Assembly: GCF_014931605.1 (NCBI RefSeq)
Contig: NZ_CP053382.1
Span: 744,001-808,000 of the forward strand
Direction of reading: 5' to 3'
Origin: Halomonas sp. MCCC 1A13316
Lineage (GTDB): Bacteria > Pseudomonadota > Gammaproteobacteria > Pseudomonadales > Halomonadaceae
Length of the DNA: 64,000 bases
The position numbers and the translations under genes were made by a program. Each line of letters opens with the position of its first letter. Position 1 is the stretch's first letter. Below the pieces are notes generated by a model, which saw only the letters and a list, made by a program, of their open reading frames with translations, did not search any database and was not told the origin of the DNA. Of the stretch, positions 34,145 to 42,683 are shown in pieces.

Positions 34145-34262
34145 CGTCTTTTCCCTCCTCGGGGGGCTTGTCACCGGGTTCTGCCTTCAGCGCCGCTTCC
34201 AGCGCATTCAGGCGCTGGCTCCAGAAGCCTTCGTAGAAGCTCAGCCCTATCGGGCCGATAGA
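34131..34262 (-). pseudogene. ArsR family regulator, C-terminal remnant
   Basis: Leftward reading gives GLSFYEGFWSQRLNALEAALKAEPGD ... stop at 34131, overlapping the SRPBCC start. The FWSQRLNALEAAL pattern is the normal C-terminus of ArsR repressors that head SRPBCC/VOC operons. Nothing upstream of ~34,262 continues the protein, so the DNA-binding domain has been lost. Confidence 0.65.
34247..34261. repeat. 15-bp palindrome at the broken edge of the ArsR remnant
   Basis: CTATCGGGCCGATAG has perfect 7-bp arms around a single G. It coincides with the point where ArsR homology ends and A/T-richer sequence begins. Confidence 0.5.
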
Positions 34263-34342
34263 AATACGTTCTCTTTACCTGAAGTTAGATTGAGGTATTA
34301 GCCTGCGCTTAACGATTGCCCCCTGAGAGGAAGGAGAACGTC

Positions 34343-34752
34343 ATGCAGGCTGAAACGATGACTCAACCCCTTCATGAATCGGCTCGGTGGGAGACGCCGA
34401 CGCTGGATCTCGATCTGGCTCGCATCGACTATCGAGGGCCCGTTACGCCCACCGCGCCGACTTCGGTGAGTACAATTATCTCGTATCCCCTCATCCAGCG
34501 TCTCCCTGCATACGGCGAATCGTGGCTCAGCGCAATGGTGAAGAGGTACGCCTTGCGCTTACCGATCTGGAGTTGAAGGTCTTCCGGCCGGGTAGTGAGC
34601 CGGAGCTGCTGCGGATCGCCGCCGGTGAGCTGCCGGGTGTACTGCAAGAGCGGTTCGGGCTGGAACTGACCCCGGAGAAGGAGAGCCTACTGCTCCGGCG
34701 AGCCGAGACTCTCGTTGAGGCTTCATCCGAAAGTGAGCAGCTTGAAACCTGA
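34343..34752 (+). pseudogene. Arylamine N-acetyltransferase gene with large internal deletion
   Basis: The start (TLDLDLARIDYRGPVTPTAPT) matches the first residues of arylamine N-acetyltransferases. The end, in another frame (EYNYLVSPHPASPC, RIVAQRNGEEVRLALTDLELKVFRPG, LPGVLQERFGLELTPEKESLLLRRA), matches their C-terminus. The middle ~150 residues, including the Cys-His-Asp catalytic triad, are gone, and the joint near 34,460 shifts frame. About 135 codons remain of ~275. Confidence 0.82.
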
Positions 34753-34759
34753 GCGGGGG

Positions 34760-35092
34760 CTAGCGGCGGCGCTTCTGCCGCGCCGCCTTGTGTGCCGCCC
34801 GACGCTGCTCCAGCGCCTGTTCCGCGTCTTCCTTCAGCGGCAGGCGCGAGGCCCACAGAATGTCATCACGGCAGTGACCCATGTCTTCGAGCATAGGGTC
34901 GTCGTAGGCCAGCAGATGCAGGAAGCGCTGGCGAAATTGCTGCCGGCGACGATACTCCCACCATTTGGTTTCGAGTGCATGGATCAGCCCCAGCGGGGGC
35001 ATGGCCGGCATGAAGAAGTCCGGCCGGGGCGGTTGGGCGGGGCGCTTGGCGGCGTCCGTGCGTGGCTGACGTAGCGGTTCGTACTGGCTCAT
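34760..35092 (-). CDS. DUF1127 domain-containing small protein
   Basis: The 110-residue protein contains a DUF1127-type segment (WWEYRRRQQFRQRFLHLLAYDDPMLEDMGHCRDDI), a short Arg-rich RNA-binding-like domain. The C-terminus is also very basic. AGGAGGT lies 5 bases before the ATG at 35092. It is divergent from a LysR gene, a pairing often seen for DUF1127 proteins. Longer open frame upstream is a shadow. Confidence 0.8.
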   Translation of the reverse strand: MSQYEPLRQPRTDAAKRPAQPPRPDFFMPAMPPLGLIHALETKWWEYRRRQQFRQRFLHLLAYDDPMLEDMGHCRDDILWASRLPLKEDAEQALEQRRAAHKAARQKRRR

Positions 35093-35254
35093 GTCGCACC
35101 TCCTGGCAGCATCCGCCAGAAGGCGGTTGCCGTTCATTACTGTCTGCGTGAAGGAGGGTCGCGACCTCTTGAGGGAGAGCTTGGCTTGGCCTGATGGATC
35201 AATCCAGCGAAAAGGGCTACATTGTCTTTTAAGGAAAATTGAAAGGTAGTCTCG

Positions 35255-36154
35255 ATGACTGAAGCGACGCTCTCCCAAGCTGCTCTCTCCCAGGCCAGCA
35301 CGCCACTGCTCGATACCGACGTGCTGCGTACCTTCGTCGCCATTGCCGAGTGCGGCAGCTTTACCCGGGCTGCGCGCCAGGTGTTCCGTACGCCCTCCGC
35401 GCTCAGCATGCAGATCAAGCGTCTGGAGGAAACGCTCGGCCAGGCACTGTTCGTGCGCGAGGCTCGCCAGGTGCGGCTGACCCCTGAAGGTGAGGTGCTG
35501 CTCGGCTATGGGCGGCGCTTGCTCAAGCTCAACCAGGAGGCGGTGACTCGGTTCCTGACGCCCTCGGTGGCGGGGCGGCTGGGCTTCGGTACCACCGACG
35601 ATGTGGGCACGCGTATCCTGCCGGGCGTACTGGCGCAGTTCGCACGCTCGCATCCGGCGGTGCAGGTCGATGTGGTGGTGGGCAGTAGCCGAGAGATGCT
35701 TGCGCGGCTGGATGCCGGCGATCTCGATCTGGTGCTGGTCACGGCCGGCAATCCCGGCCAGGAGGCGCGCGGCGAGATCGTGCACAGCGAGCCGCTGGTG
35801 TGGGCGGGTCGGGAAGGTGGTGTGGCCGCCCAGCGCTCGCCGCTACCGGTCGCCTTGGCGCATCACGGGTGTGCCTGGCGGGGCATGGCGCTGGAAGCGC
35901 TGAATCGGGCCGGCCTGAGCTTTCGCATCGCCTATACCTGCGAACATTGTGCCGGACAGGAGGCCGCCATGATCGCCGACCTGGCGGTATCACCGTTCCC
36001 GCAAAGTCTGATACGCCCACCCCTGCGGCGCATCGACCCCGACCTGTTGCCGCCTCTGGGCGAGTATCAACTGACACTGGTCAAGCGGCACGACGTCGGC
36101 GAGGCCTGCGAGACGCTGGTCGGGCATGTGATGGCGGCTTTTCGTAGCTACTGA
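35255..36154 (+). CDS. LysR family transcriptional regulator
   Basis: The 299-residue protein has a LysR helix-turn-helix (VLRTFVAIAECGSFTRAARQVFRTPSALSMQIKRLEETLGQALF) and an effector domain (GFGTTDDVGTRILPGVLAQFARSHPAVQVDV). It is divergent from the DUF1127 gene across 162 bp and probably regulates it. 'RTPSALSMQIKRLE' is the common wording of LysR regulators paired with DUF1127 genes. Confidence 0.9.
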   Translation: MTEATLSQAALSQASTPLLDTDVLRTFVAIAECGSFTRAARQVFRTPSALSMQIKRLEETLGQALFVREARQVRLTPEGEVLLGYGRRLLKLNQEAVTRFLTPSVAGRLGFGTTDDVGTRILPGVLAQFARSHPAVQVDVVVGSSREMLARLDAGDLDLVLVTAGNPGQEARGEIVHSEPLVWAGREGGVAAQRSPLPVALAHHGCAWRGMALEALNRAGLSFRIAYTCEHCAGQEAAMIADLAVSPFPQSLIRPPLRRIDPDLLPPLGEYQLTLVKRHDVGEACETLVGHVMAAFRSY

Positions 36155-36209
36155 GCAAGTGGCGGATCAAGGCGCCGACAGGCTCAGGCCGCCCCGCTCA
36201 TCGGCTCGA

Positions 36210-36407
36210 TCAAGCGCGCTCGGCACGGATACGGTTGATCTGTCGCTTGATTTCGGCTCGCTCCAGTATCAGCAGGTCGAGCAGTTCATCCCGCTCATTC
36301 CGGCTCAAGCCTTCATCGCTCATCAAGCCGTCGAGCAAGGCCTCGATATCCGTTTCATGTTGGGTGTCGGCAACGGCGGAGTTGCTGGGGATCAGTGAGA
36401 CGAACAT
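36210..36407 (-). CDS. Small hypothetical protein, 65 residues
   Basis: I do not recognise the family. The product is acidic and helical (ETDIEALLDGLMSDEGLSRNERDELLDLLILERAEIKRQINRIRAERA), with a Leu/Asp/Glu-rich middle and a basic C-terminal helix that could form a coiled coil. A good Shine-Dalgarno (ggaggt) supports the ATG at 36407. It lies downstream of the sleB-like gene in the same direction, separated by ~160 bp. Confidence 0.6.
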   Translation of the reverse strand: MFVSLIPSNSAVADTQHETDIEALLDGLMSDEGLSRNERDELLDLLILERAEIKRQINRIRAERA

Positions 36408-36568
36408 GGGCGCGTACCTCCAATTCGCACGGGCCCTGACGGGCACGTTCTTATAGTTGTCACGGCGACTTCTTTATTGTTGTAACTTCATGGTGGTTCC
36501 TTGCGGTACGCCGCGTCAAACCGAATCCGACCTTGAGCCGTGCGCCGCTCACATTGGTATGAAGTTAG

Positions 36569-37183
36569 TCACTCTGTGTTGGTATGTTCGGGGCGGTAGA
36601 ATAAAAAGGCTTCTGTTTCTGTGGTCAGCAGGAATTCGTTCGCCCATGGAGGGTGAACGGTGCGGTCGTGGAAATAGAGGGCCCCGTCGGTGTGGTCAGG
36701 CAGTTCCTGGTTGAGAGCCTGGCGTGCTACCTCCTTGGCCACTTCGTAGGCGTCGTCTTCCACCACCTCGTCGGGCCGGCCGTCGCACCACCACGAGAAC
36801 TGACAGGGGCTTTGTTCGGAGCCTTGCTTCACCACTTCGCACACGGTGTTGGGAAACTCCTCGCTGGCCAGGCGGTTCATCACCACGTTGGCTACCGATT
36901 CCATGTCGAGACCCGGGGTACCCTTCGCCTCCCAATAAATGGAGCGCGCCAGGCAGGTGATGGGCTCTTCCAGCGGGTCGCTGCCCTCCGGGTCGACGAC
37001 CTGCGTTTCCTGCTTGCTGAGTGGCTCCACGGGCTCGGTGACCTCGACATCGGGAGCCACCACCTGCTCCAGCACCTCGGCCTTGCGCTCGGCTTCATCC
37101 GCTTGTGGTGAGGGATTGACGACTGCGAGCGCCGCCACGGGCAGGGCAAGGAGGAACCAGCCGATAAGCCGGGAAGAGGGCAT
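36569..37183 (-). CDS. Cell wall hydrolase, SleB family
   Basis: The 204-residue protein has an N-terminal signal peptide/anchor (LIGWFLLALPVAALAVV), an acidic linker, and a SleB hydrolase_2 domain: CLARSIYWEAKGTPGLDMESVANVVMNR, CQFSWWCDG, ALYFHDRTVHPPW. The Glu in YWEA is the catalytic residue of this lytic-transglycosylase-like family. It would cleave peptidoglycan in the periplasm. The start at 37183 gives a normal signal sequence; the frame is open to 37348. Ribosome binding site is weak. Confidence 0.87.
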   Translation of the reverse strand: MPSSRLIGWFLLALPVAALAVVNPSPQADEAERKAEVLEQVVAPDVEVTEPVEPLSKQETQVVDPEGSDPLEEPITCLARSIYWEAKGTPGLDMESVANVVMNRLASEEFPNTVCEVVKQGSEQSPCQFSWWCDGRPDEVVEDDAYEVAKEVARQALNQELPDHTDGALYFHDRTVHPPWANEFLLTTETEAFLFYRPEHTNTE

Positions 37184-37308
37184 GCGAAAACCTTTTTTTG
37201 ACGTTATGGTCGGGTTCTTTTGCGTATCAAAGCGGTACGTAACGTAACGAGTATAGCCGTCCACCGATACCTGCGCGCATTGCCAACGCATTGCGCCCTG
37301 GTGATGAG

Positions 37309-38271
37309 TCAGGAGTCGGCGGGAAAGAGGCGCTGCGGTACCCACCACAGGAAAAAAGCCATGCCGATGAGCTCGACCAGCGACTGGAATACGATGGCGA
37401 CCACCGCCAGCTCGTAGGAAGCGGGAAGAGAAAGCCCCAGAGGCAGCACGACGAAGGAGTTACGCGTGGCCAGACTGAACGTCAGCACACGTCCCTGGGT
37501 AGTAGGAAGTTCGAACACACGGGCCAGCAAGCGAGCCAGCAGTGCTGCAGCGATGATGAAGCAGATGAAGGCCAGCAACAGGCCACCAAGCACGGGCAGC
37601 GAACCGCTAACGACACCGACCTGTGTGACGGCGATGCAGAAGATTACCAGGGCCAACAGCGGCACCGGCAGCCAGCCCAGCCGCTCGATATGCCGTTCGC
37701 GAGGGCGGCTGCGCTGTGCCCACTGCTGCGTGACGTAAGCCAGCAGCAAAGGCAGCAGAATCAGCCCCGCAAAGGCCATCAGCAGCTCGCGCTGTACCAC
37801 GGCGAGCAGCAGGCTCTGATCGAGGAACAACCACAGGTAGAAGGGCAGTAGCGCGAGTTGGAGCAACAGGCTGATCGGCGAGAAGGCAATGGCATATTGC
37901 GCCTTGCCGCCGCCCAGGTGGGAAAAGGTAATGAACCAGTCCGTGCACGGCACCAGCAGTACCAGCAGCAGGCCCAGGCGAACCGCCGGCTCGGCGGCGA
38001 ACAGGCTCGCCAGCCCCCAGGCGATCAATGGTAGCAGCAGGAAGTTTCCCATCACCGCCGCCATCATGAACCGCGTAGCGCGCCATGCACTCCGCAGCTG
38101 TGTCAGCGGTACCTGAGTGAAGGTGACATAAAGCAGCGCGCCCAACAGTGGCCACAGCAGCGCTTCCAGAATGCCGACCCGCACCGGCAGGGCCGTGCCC
38201 ACGGCCAGGCCCATGGCGATGGCTGCCAGATAGACCAACACCTGATATTTCTCGAGCGCCTGGCGTACCAA
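37309..38271 (-). CDS. ACR3/bile-acid:sodium-symporter family transporter (arsenic-resistance-like)
   Basis: The 320-residue membrane protein has ~10 hydrophobic segments and BASS/ACR3 landmarks (VPCTDWFITFSHLGGGKAQYAIAFSPISLLLQ, FSLATRNSFVVLPLGLSLP). Members export arsenite or move organic anions with Na+; which applies here is not clear, and no other ars genes are present. I place the start at a TTG at 38271, five bases after GGAGG; the ATG at 38331 adds 20 poorly hydrophobic residues without a ribosome binding site. Confidence 0.82.
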   Translation of the reverse strand: MVRQALEKYQVLVYLAAIAMGLAVGTALPVRVGILEALLWPLLGALLYVTFTQVPLTQLRSAWRATRFMMAAVMGNFLLLPLIAWGLASLFAAEPAVRLGLLLVLLVPCTDWFITFSHLGGGKAQYAIAFSPISLLLQLALLPFYLWLFLDQSLLLAVVQRELLMAFAGLILLPLLLAYVTQQWAQRSRPRERHIERLGWLPVPLLALVIFCIAVTQVGVVSGSLPVLGGLLLAFICFIIAAALLARLLARVFELPTTQGRVLTFSLATRNSFVVLPLGLSLPASYELAVVAIVFQSLVELIGMAFFLWWVPQRLFPADS

Positions 38272-38361
38272 AGTAACCTCCGAGAAGAGGGCGGCCTGGC
38301 ATCGCGCAGCCGCCAGAAACCTGTAAAGCAATCCCTCGCCAAGCTACCGAAGGAACCTGCC

Positions 38362-38460
38362 ATGAGCACCTTGCATCACTGCGTCAGTGCCCGCTCGTTT
38401 AGGCCCCTGTGGATGCTGGAGGAGGTCGGCGAGCCCTATGAGCTGGTGATGCACGCGTTA
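38362..38460 (+). pseudogene. Glutathione S-transferase, N-terminal stub
   Basis: After an aaggaa ribosome binding site and ATG come ~34 residues (LHHCVSARSFRPLWMLEEVGEPYELVM) that match the first strand and helix of bacterial GSTs. Homology then stops where the convergent antiporter gene ends. The frame continues only as a shadow of that gene. ~170 residues are missing. Confidence 0.72.
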
Positions 38461-39519
38461 CCCTCTTGCGCTGCGGCGCAGCTCGGGGACGACCAGCACG
38501 GCGAGGGTGAGGGCGGTGATCGGCAGCACGAAATAGAGCATCAGCGCACTGAACCCGGCCAGGGCATCGTGATGAGTGGCAGCCAGGATCAGGTAGGCGC
38601 TATAGGCCACGTAGTAGCCCATCAGCACGGCCCCCTCCCAGCGATTGATGACGCTGGCGGTAAAGCAGATCGGCAGGCAGGCAACGGCGACGGCCAGCAT
38701 CACCGGCAGATCGAGACTGAGCATGGCATCGGTCACGGCAATGCCGGCTGGGGCGATCAGACTGGCCAGGCCGAGGACGCCGAGCAAATTGAACACGTTG
38801 CTGCCGACCACGTTGCCCACGGCGATGTCGCGCTGCCCGCGCATCGCCGCGACGATCGAAGTGACGACCTCAGGCAGCGACGTACCGGCAGCGACCACGG
38901 TCAGGCCGATCACTTGATCGCTGACGCCGAGCCAAGTGGCCAGCACCACCGCCGCGTCGACGAACAAGCGCGAGCCGGCCACCAGCATGGCGAGCCCGCC
39001 CGCGACGAACAGCACGTCCCGCCCCCAATGGGGGCTTTTCACCTCGCTGGGCTCCGGCTCGTCGGGTGCAGACTGCCGCCGACCCTGCCACAGCAGGAAC
39101 CCGGTGTAGGCGATCAGTCCCAGGAACAGCAGACCGCCGTCGAAGCGGCCGATAACGCCATCTAGCGCCAATAGCAGCACGAGCAGCGAGATGCCGATCA
39201 TCAGCGGGATATCCAGGCGGATCAGCTGCTGGGCGACCGCGAGTGGCACGATCAGCGCCGAGATGCCCAGAATGAACAGCACATTGAAGATGTTACTGCC
39301 CACCACGTTGCCGATGGCAATACCCGCCTGGCCGTCGAGGGAGGCTTTGATACTGACGACGAGTTCCGGGGCGCTGGTACCGAAGGCCACTACAGTAAGC
39401 CCGATGATCAACGGTGAGATGCCCACCTGCGCAGCCAGGCGCGACGCGCCCCGAACGAGGCCCTCCGCGCCGACGATCAAGAGCGCGAGACCGACCAACA
39501 GCAGCAGTAGCGTCAGCAT
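38458..39519 (-). CDS. Calcium/sodium antiporter, CaCA family (YrbG-like)
   Basis: The 353-residue membrane protein carries the two inverted alpha-repeats of the CaCA family: GLTVVAFGTSAPELVVSI with GNVVGSNIFNVLFILG, and GLTVVAAGTSLPEVVTSI with GNVVGSNVFNLLGVLG. It exchanges Ca2+ for Na+ (or K+). The stop lies inside the GST stub, so the far C-terminus may have been altered by that joint. No partner gene is evident. Confidence 0.92.
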   Translation of the reverse strand: MLTLLLLLVGLALLIVGAEGLVRGASRLAAQVGISPLIIGLTVVAFGTSAPELVVSIKASLDGQAGIAIGNVVGSNIFNVLFILGISALIVPLAVAQQLIRLDIPLMIGISLLVLLLALDGVIGRFDGGLLFLGLIAYTGFLLWQGRRQSAPDEPEPSEVKSPHWGRDVLFVAGGLAMLVAGSRLFVDAAVVLATWLGVSDQVIGLTVVAAGTSLPEVVTSIVAAMRGQRDIAVGNVVGSNVFNLLGVLGLASLIAPAGIAVTDAMLSLDLPVMLAVAVACLPICFTASVINRWEGAVLMGYYVAYSAYLILAATHHDALAGFSALMLYFVLPITALTLAVLVVPELRRSARG

Positions 39520-39593
39520 ATAAAGGTTGTTCCGTTTACTTGGAGGAGGGGAGTTTCATTCAGACGGGCCGGCCGCGGGCTGGTTGAGCCCCA

Positions 39594-40337
39594 CTATGCC
39601 GCAGGCGAAGCCGGGACCAGCACTTGCGTGCTCAACGTGGCAGTGTCGAGCATGAGCATCGCTTCCTGCAAGCCGTCGAGTGCGGCAACGTACCTGCCGC
39701 GATCGTTCCAGGCCGCAGAGCGGCCTCCGCCGGCAGCGCCGTCGCAGGGACCCACGCAGTTGGCCATCAGGATCGTCATGGCGTGCTCGCGGGCGAAGGT
39801 GGTGTAGTAGGCATAGGCCTCGTCCATACCCGGAGCGTGCTTGGCCACGCTGCACAGGTAGACGTCCGCGCCGAGGCTCGCTGCGGTGGCGACATGGTCG
39901 GGTTGCAGCGACTCATAGCAGATCGCCAATGCCAGGCGATGCTCACGGGTTTCGATGAGCATCGGCCGCTCACCGGGAGAGAAGTAAGGCAGTTCATCGT
40001 CGTGGAGCCGCTGCTTGGCATAGGCGTGGCGCCCCGTGTGAGGCTGGAACACCACCATGCCGATCTGCGGTTTTCGCGAGGTGACCAGCGGCATCCCGAC
40101 GCCGATTACGATGCGGTGGGCATCGCTCAGGCGCTGGAACACGTCCAGCCGCGGATCCTCCTCGTGAGTGGCCAGGCCTTGGGCCAGCGTCGGCTCGTAG
40201 CCGGTGAGCGAGAGCTCGGGGAAGAAGATCAGCTCGGCGTCATGCGACGCCGCCAGCTCGACGAGCTCGACATGGCGTTCCACGTTGCCCTCGACATCGC
40301 CCGTCAGCGGGGCGTACTGCACGGCACACAGCTTCAT
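39594..40337 (-). CDS. Carbon-nitrogen hydrolase (nitrilase superfamily)
   Basis: The 247-residue protein has the nitrilase-fold catalytic triad: Glu in FFPELSLTGY, Lys in HAYAKQRLHDDE and Cys in ALAICYESLQ. It hydrolyses an amide, carbamoyl or nitrile C-N bond; substrate unknown. It is a single gene, 76 bp downstream of the antiporter start region and followed leftward by it. Confidence 0.9.
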   Translation of the reverse strand: MKLCAVQYAPLTGDVEGNVERHVELVELAASHDAELIFFPELSLTGYEPTLAQGLATHEEDPRLDVFQRLSDAHRIVIGVGMPLVTSRKPQIGMVVFQPHTGRHAYAKQRLHDDELPYFSPGERPMLIETREHRLALAICYESLQPDHVATAASLGADVYLCSVAKHAPGMDEAYAYYTTFAREHAMTILMANCVGPCDGAAGGGRSAAWNDRGRYVAALDGLQEAMLMLDTATLSTQVLVPASPAA

Positions 40338-40412
40338 CGGCTCGCTCCCTCTCGCTGGCCCTCGGGTAAGCGTAATGCATTCTGCCGTTGGGAGGACGAT
40401 GGAAGCTCTAAC

Positions 40413-41081
40413 CTAACCCTCCCGCTGCATCTTCTCGCGCCTTGCCACTTCCACCGCAGTGGGAGGGTCCATGGCGAAGTCGCCGGTCTTCACCGGGCCG
40501 TCGTGTACATACTTCGCGATCACGATGCCGTTGGGCGACGCGCGACTGGCCGTGAGTTCGAATGCGGCTGGGCTTGCGCCAGCGTCGAACAGCTTCTTGC
40601 CTTTCCCCAGCACGACGGGGCAGATGAACAGGTTGATCTCGTCGACGAGGTCGTTCGCAAGCAGCGAGTGGACCAGCTCGGTGCTGCCTTGGGTAACCAG
40701 TGCCGGGCCGTCCTCCTGCTTCAGCCTGGCGACATCGGCGGCCGCATCGCGCAGGGCCACTGAGCCCTCCCAGGTCAGCTCCAAGCCCTTGCGGGTCGCC
40801 ACGTACTTGTTGATCGAATTGAAGGTCTTGGCGATTGAGTCGTCCGGCCCATCCTCGGCATAGGGCCAGTGCGCGGCGAAGATCTCATACGTCTTGCGGC
40901 CAAGCAGCAGGTCGAACGGCTGACCGAACAGCTTGTCGATCTCCTCCCCGAACACCTCGTCTACCAGCGGCGCGACCCAGCCGCCATAGCTGAAGCCGCC
41001 GGTCGGGTCTTCCTGCGGTCCGCCGGGTGCCTGCATGACACCGTCCAGTGACACCATCGCGCCAACGATCACTTTCCGCAT
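40413..41081 (-). CDS. Dihydrofolate reductase-like (RibD C-terminal) family protein
   Basis: The 222-residue protein has the RibD_C/DHFR-like fold common in stand-alone reductases: VIVGAMVSLDGVMQAPGGP, LLGRKTYEIFAAHWP, LTWEGSV, LVTQGSTELVHSLLANDLVDEINLFICPVVLGKGKKLF. It probably uses NADPH, but the substrate is not known; not a true folate enzyme. Confidence 0.88.
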   Translation of the reverse strand: MRKVIVGAMVSLDGVMQAPGGPQEDPTGGFSYGGWVAPLVDEVFGEEIDKLFGQPFDLLLGRKTYEIFAAHWPYAEDGPDDSIAKTFNSINKYVATRKGLELTWEGSVALRDAAADVARLKQEDGPALVTQGSTELVHSLLANDLVDEINLFICPVVLGKGKKLFDAGASPAAFELTASRASPNGIVIAKYVHDGPVKTGDFAMDPPTAVEVARREKMQREG

Positions 41082-41189
41082 GAACTCATCCTCCGGGTTT
41101 GTTTTTCTATCCAGTCATCGAACGAGACATTGCGGAATCGACAGGTTGGTGAGTTCAGTGGGGGTGATGTAGAGCAAGTGATTTAGAGC

Positions 41190-41702
41190 TCAGCCCGTTA
41201 CGGATTTGCGTGCAACCGTCAGCTCAGGCGGGTGGACCAGCGTTTGGTAAACAACGCAGTACCGCTCCGTCAGGCGCAAGAGAGTATCGAGCTGCTCTTC
41301 CGAGGCATCGGTGTCGAGGGTGAATTGCAGCCGTATATTCTGGAAGCCGACGGGGACTTCCTTCGACACGCCAAGAGTCCCGCGGAAATCGAGATCGCCT
41401 TCCGCCTGCAGCGAGGCATCTCGCAACTCAATGCCGAGAGAGGTGGCCACGGCTTTCAGCGTCACCCCGGCACAGGCCACCAAGGCTTCGAGCAACATGT
41501 CGCCCGAGCACGCGCTCTGACCGCCTCCGCCGGTGGCGGGATGCAGCCCGGCCTCAACCATCGCTTTGCCCGTCTCGATCCTGCAACTGACACCTTCACC
41601 GAGACGTCCTTGCGCGCGCAGTGTGATCAGCGCGTCATCAGGTGCCTCGCGATAACGCTCTTTCAGTGGTGCCTGGGCGGACCTCAACTCTTCAGCCTTC
41701 AT
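41190..41702 (-). CDS. OsmC family peroxiredoxin-like protein
   Basis: The 170-residue OsmC-fold protein has the two active cysteines in QSACSGDMLLEALVACAGVTL and in RYCVVYQTL. OsmC proteins reduce organic hydroperoxides as dimers. The start at 41702 has aggaga upstream; the frame is open to 41801. It is divergent from the dienelactone hydrolase gene. Confidence 0.85.
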   Translation of the reverse strand: MKAEELRSAQAPLKERYREAPDDALITLRAQGRLGEGVSCRIETGKAMVEAGLHPATGGGGQSACSGDMLLEALVACAGVTLKAVATSLGIELRDASLQAEGDLDFRGTLGVSKEVPVGFQNIRLQFTLDTDASEEQLDTLLRLTERYCVVYQTLVHPPELTVARKSVTG

Positions 41703-41886
41703 GACGCTCTCCTCATGATTGCCATGGATAATGGTCTTGGCCCAGCACGTGCCTTTGGCGGCACGGCCGCTGCAGGTCGTAAGCTGGCTCGAGCATGTCA
41801 TGAGGATAGGCGAAAAGTTCTCAAGCCAGGATCTTTGCTACATTCATCCCCGACCACAAAACGCATCGGCAAACCGGAGCCCGCTC

Positions 41887-42627
41887 ATGTCTCGTGCTAT
41901 CGATATCCCCGCTGCCGACGGCACCATCGACGCTCATGTCTTCATGCCCGAAAACGCCGAAGGCCCGCTGCCGGCCGTGGTGCTGTTCACCGATATCGGT
42001 GGTGTGCGCCCCTGCTACCATGAGAAGGCCCAGCGGATCGCGGAAAACGGCTATGCCGTGTTGATGCCCAACGTTTACTACCGCGATGCGAGCGGCACCA
42101 TCGTGCCGGAGGGCAAGTCCTTCCGCGACCCGGACGTGCGAACGACGCTAGTTGAGTATGCCAGCCACCTAACGCCCGAGGCACAATCCCGCGATTTCGC
42201 CGCGCTGTTGGAGTGTATTGAGAACGAGGCCGAATTCGCCGACGGCAAGTTGGGCGTGGTTGGCTATTGCATGACCAGTGCCTTCGCGCTGCGCATGGCA
42301 GCCGAACACCCCGGTCGCGTTGCCGCCGCGGCGGGTTTCCACTCGGCCCGGCTGGCGGAAGCCAACGACCCGAACAGTACTGTGAATGTGGTTGGTACCA
42401 TCGATGCGCGCGTCTATTTCGGTCACGCCGACAAGGACGAGCTACTACCCCCCGAGCAGATCGCACGTATGGACGAGGCGTTGGCCAAGGCCGGCGTGCA
42501 CTTCACCACCGAGCTCTACAAAAGGGCCGCCCACGGCTTCACGGCCAAGGACGCCCCTTCCTACGATGAGGCTGCCGATGCCCTGCATCACAAGCGGCTG
42601 GCCATGCTTCTGGAAGAGACGTTGTAG
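41887..42627 (+). CDS. Dienelactone hydrolase family protein
   Basis: The 246-residue alpha/beta hydrolase has the nucleophile elbow GYCMTS (Cys nucleophile, as in dienelactone hydrolases), an Asp in GHADKDELLPP and the His in RAAHGFT. It hydrolyses an ester or lactone. MSRAIDIPAADGTIDAHVFMP is the typical start, so I use the ATG at 41887 rather than the open frame from 41719. Confidence 0.88.
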   Translation: MSRAIDIPAADGTIDAHVFMPENAEGPLPAVVLFTDIGGVRPCYHEKAQRIAENGYAVLMPNVYYRDASGTIVPEGKSFRDPDVRTTLVEYASHLTPEAQSRDFAALLECIENEAEFADGKLGVVGYCMTSAFALRMAAEHPGRVAAAAGFHSARLAEANDPNSTVNVVGTIDARVYFGHADKDELLPPEQIARMDEALAKAGVHFTTELYKRAAHGFTAKDAPSYDEAADALHHKRLAMLLEETL

Positions 42628-42653
42628 CGAAAGTGCGTCTTTTGCTCGTTGTT

Positions 42654-42681
42654 CTGCGGCCCCCTGTGAGTGGGGTCGCAG
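42654..42681. terminator. Hairpin between convergent genes
   Basis: CTGCGGCCCC pairs with GGGGTCGCAG (one G-T pair) around an 8-base loop, between the dienelactone hydrolase stop and the small leftward gene. It can serve both strands, although the T-tracts are poor. Confidence 0.55.
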
Positions 42682-42683
42682 CA

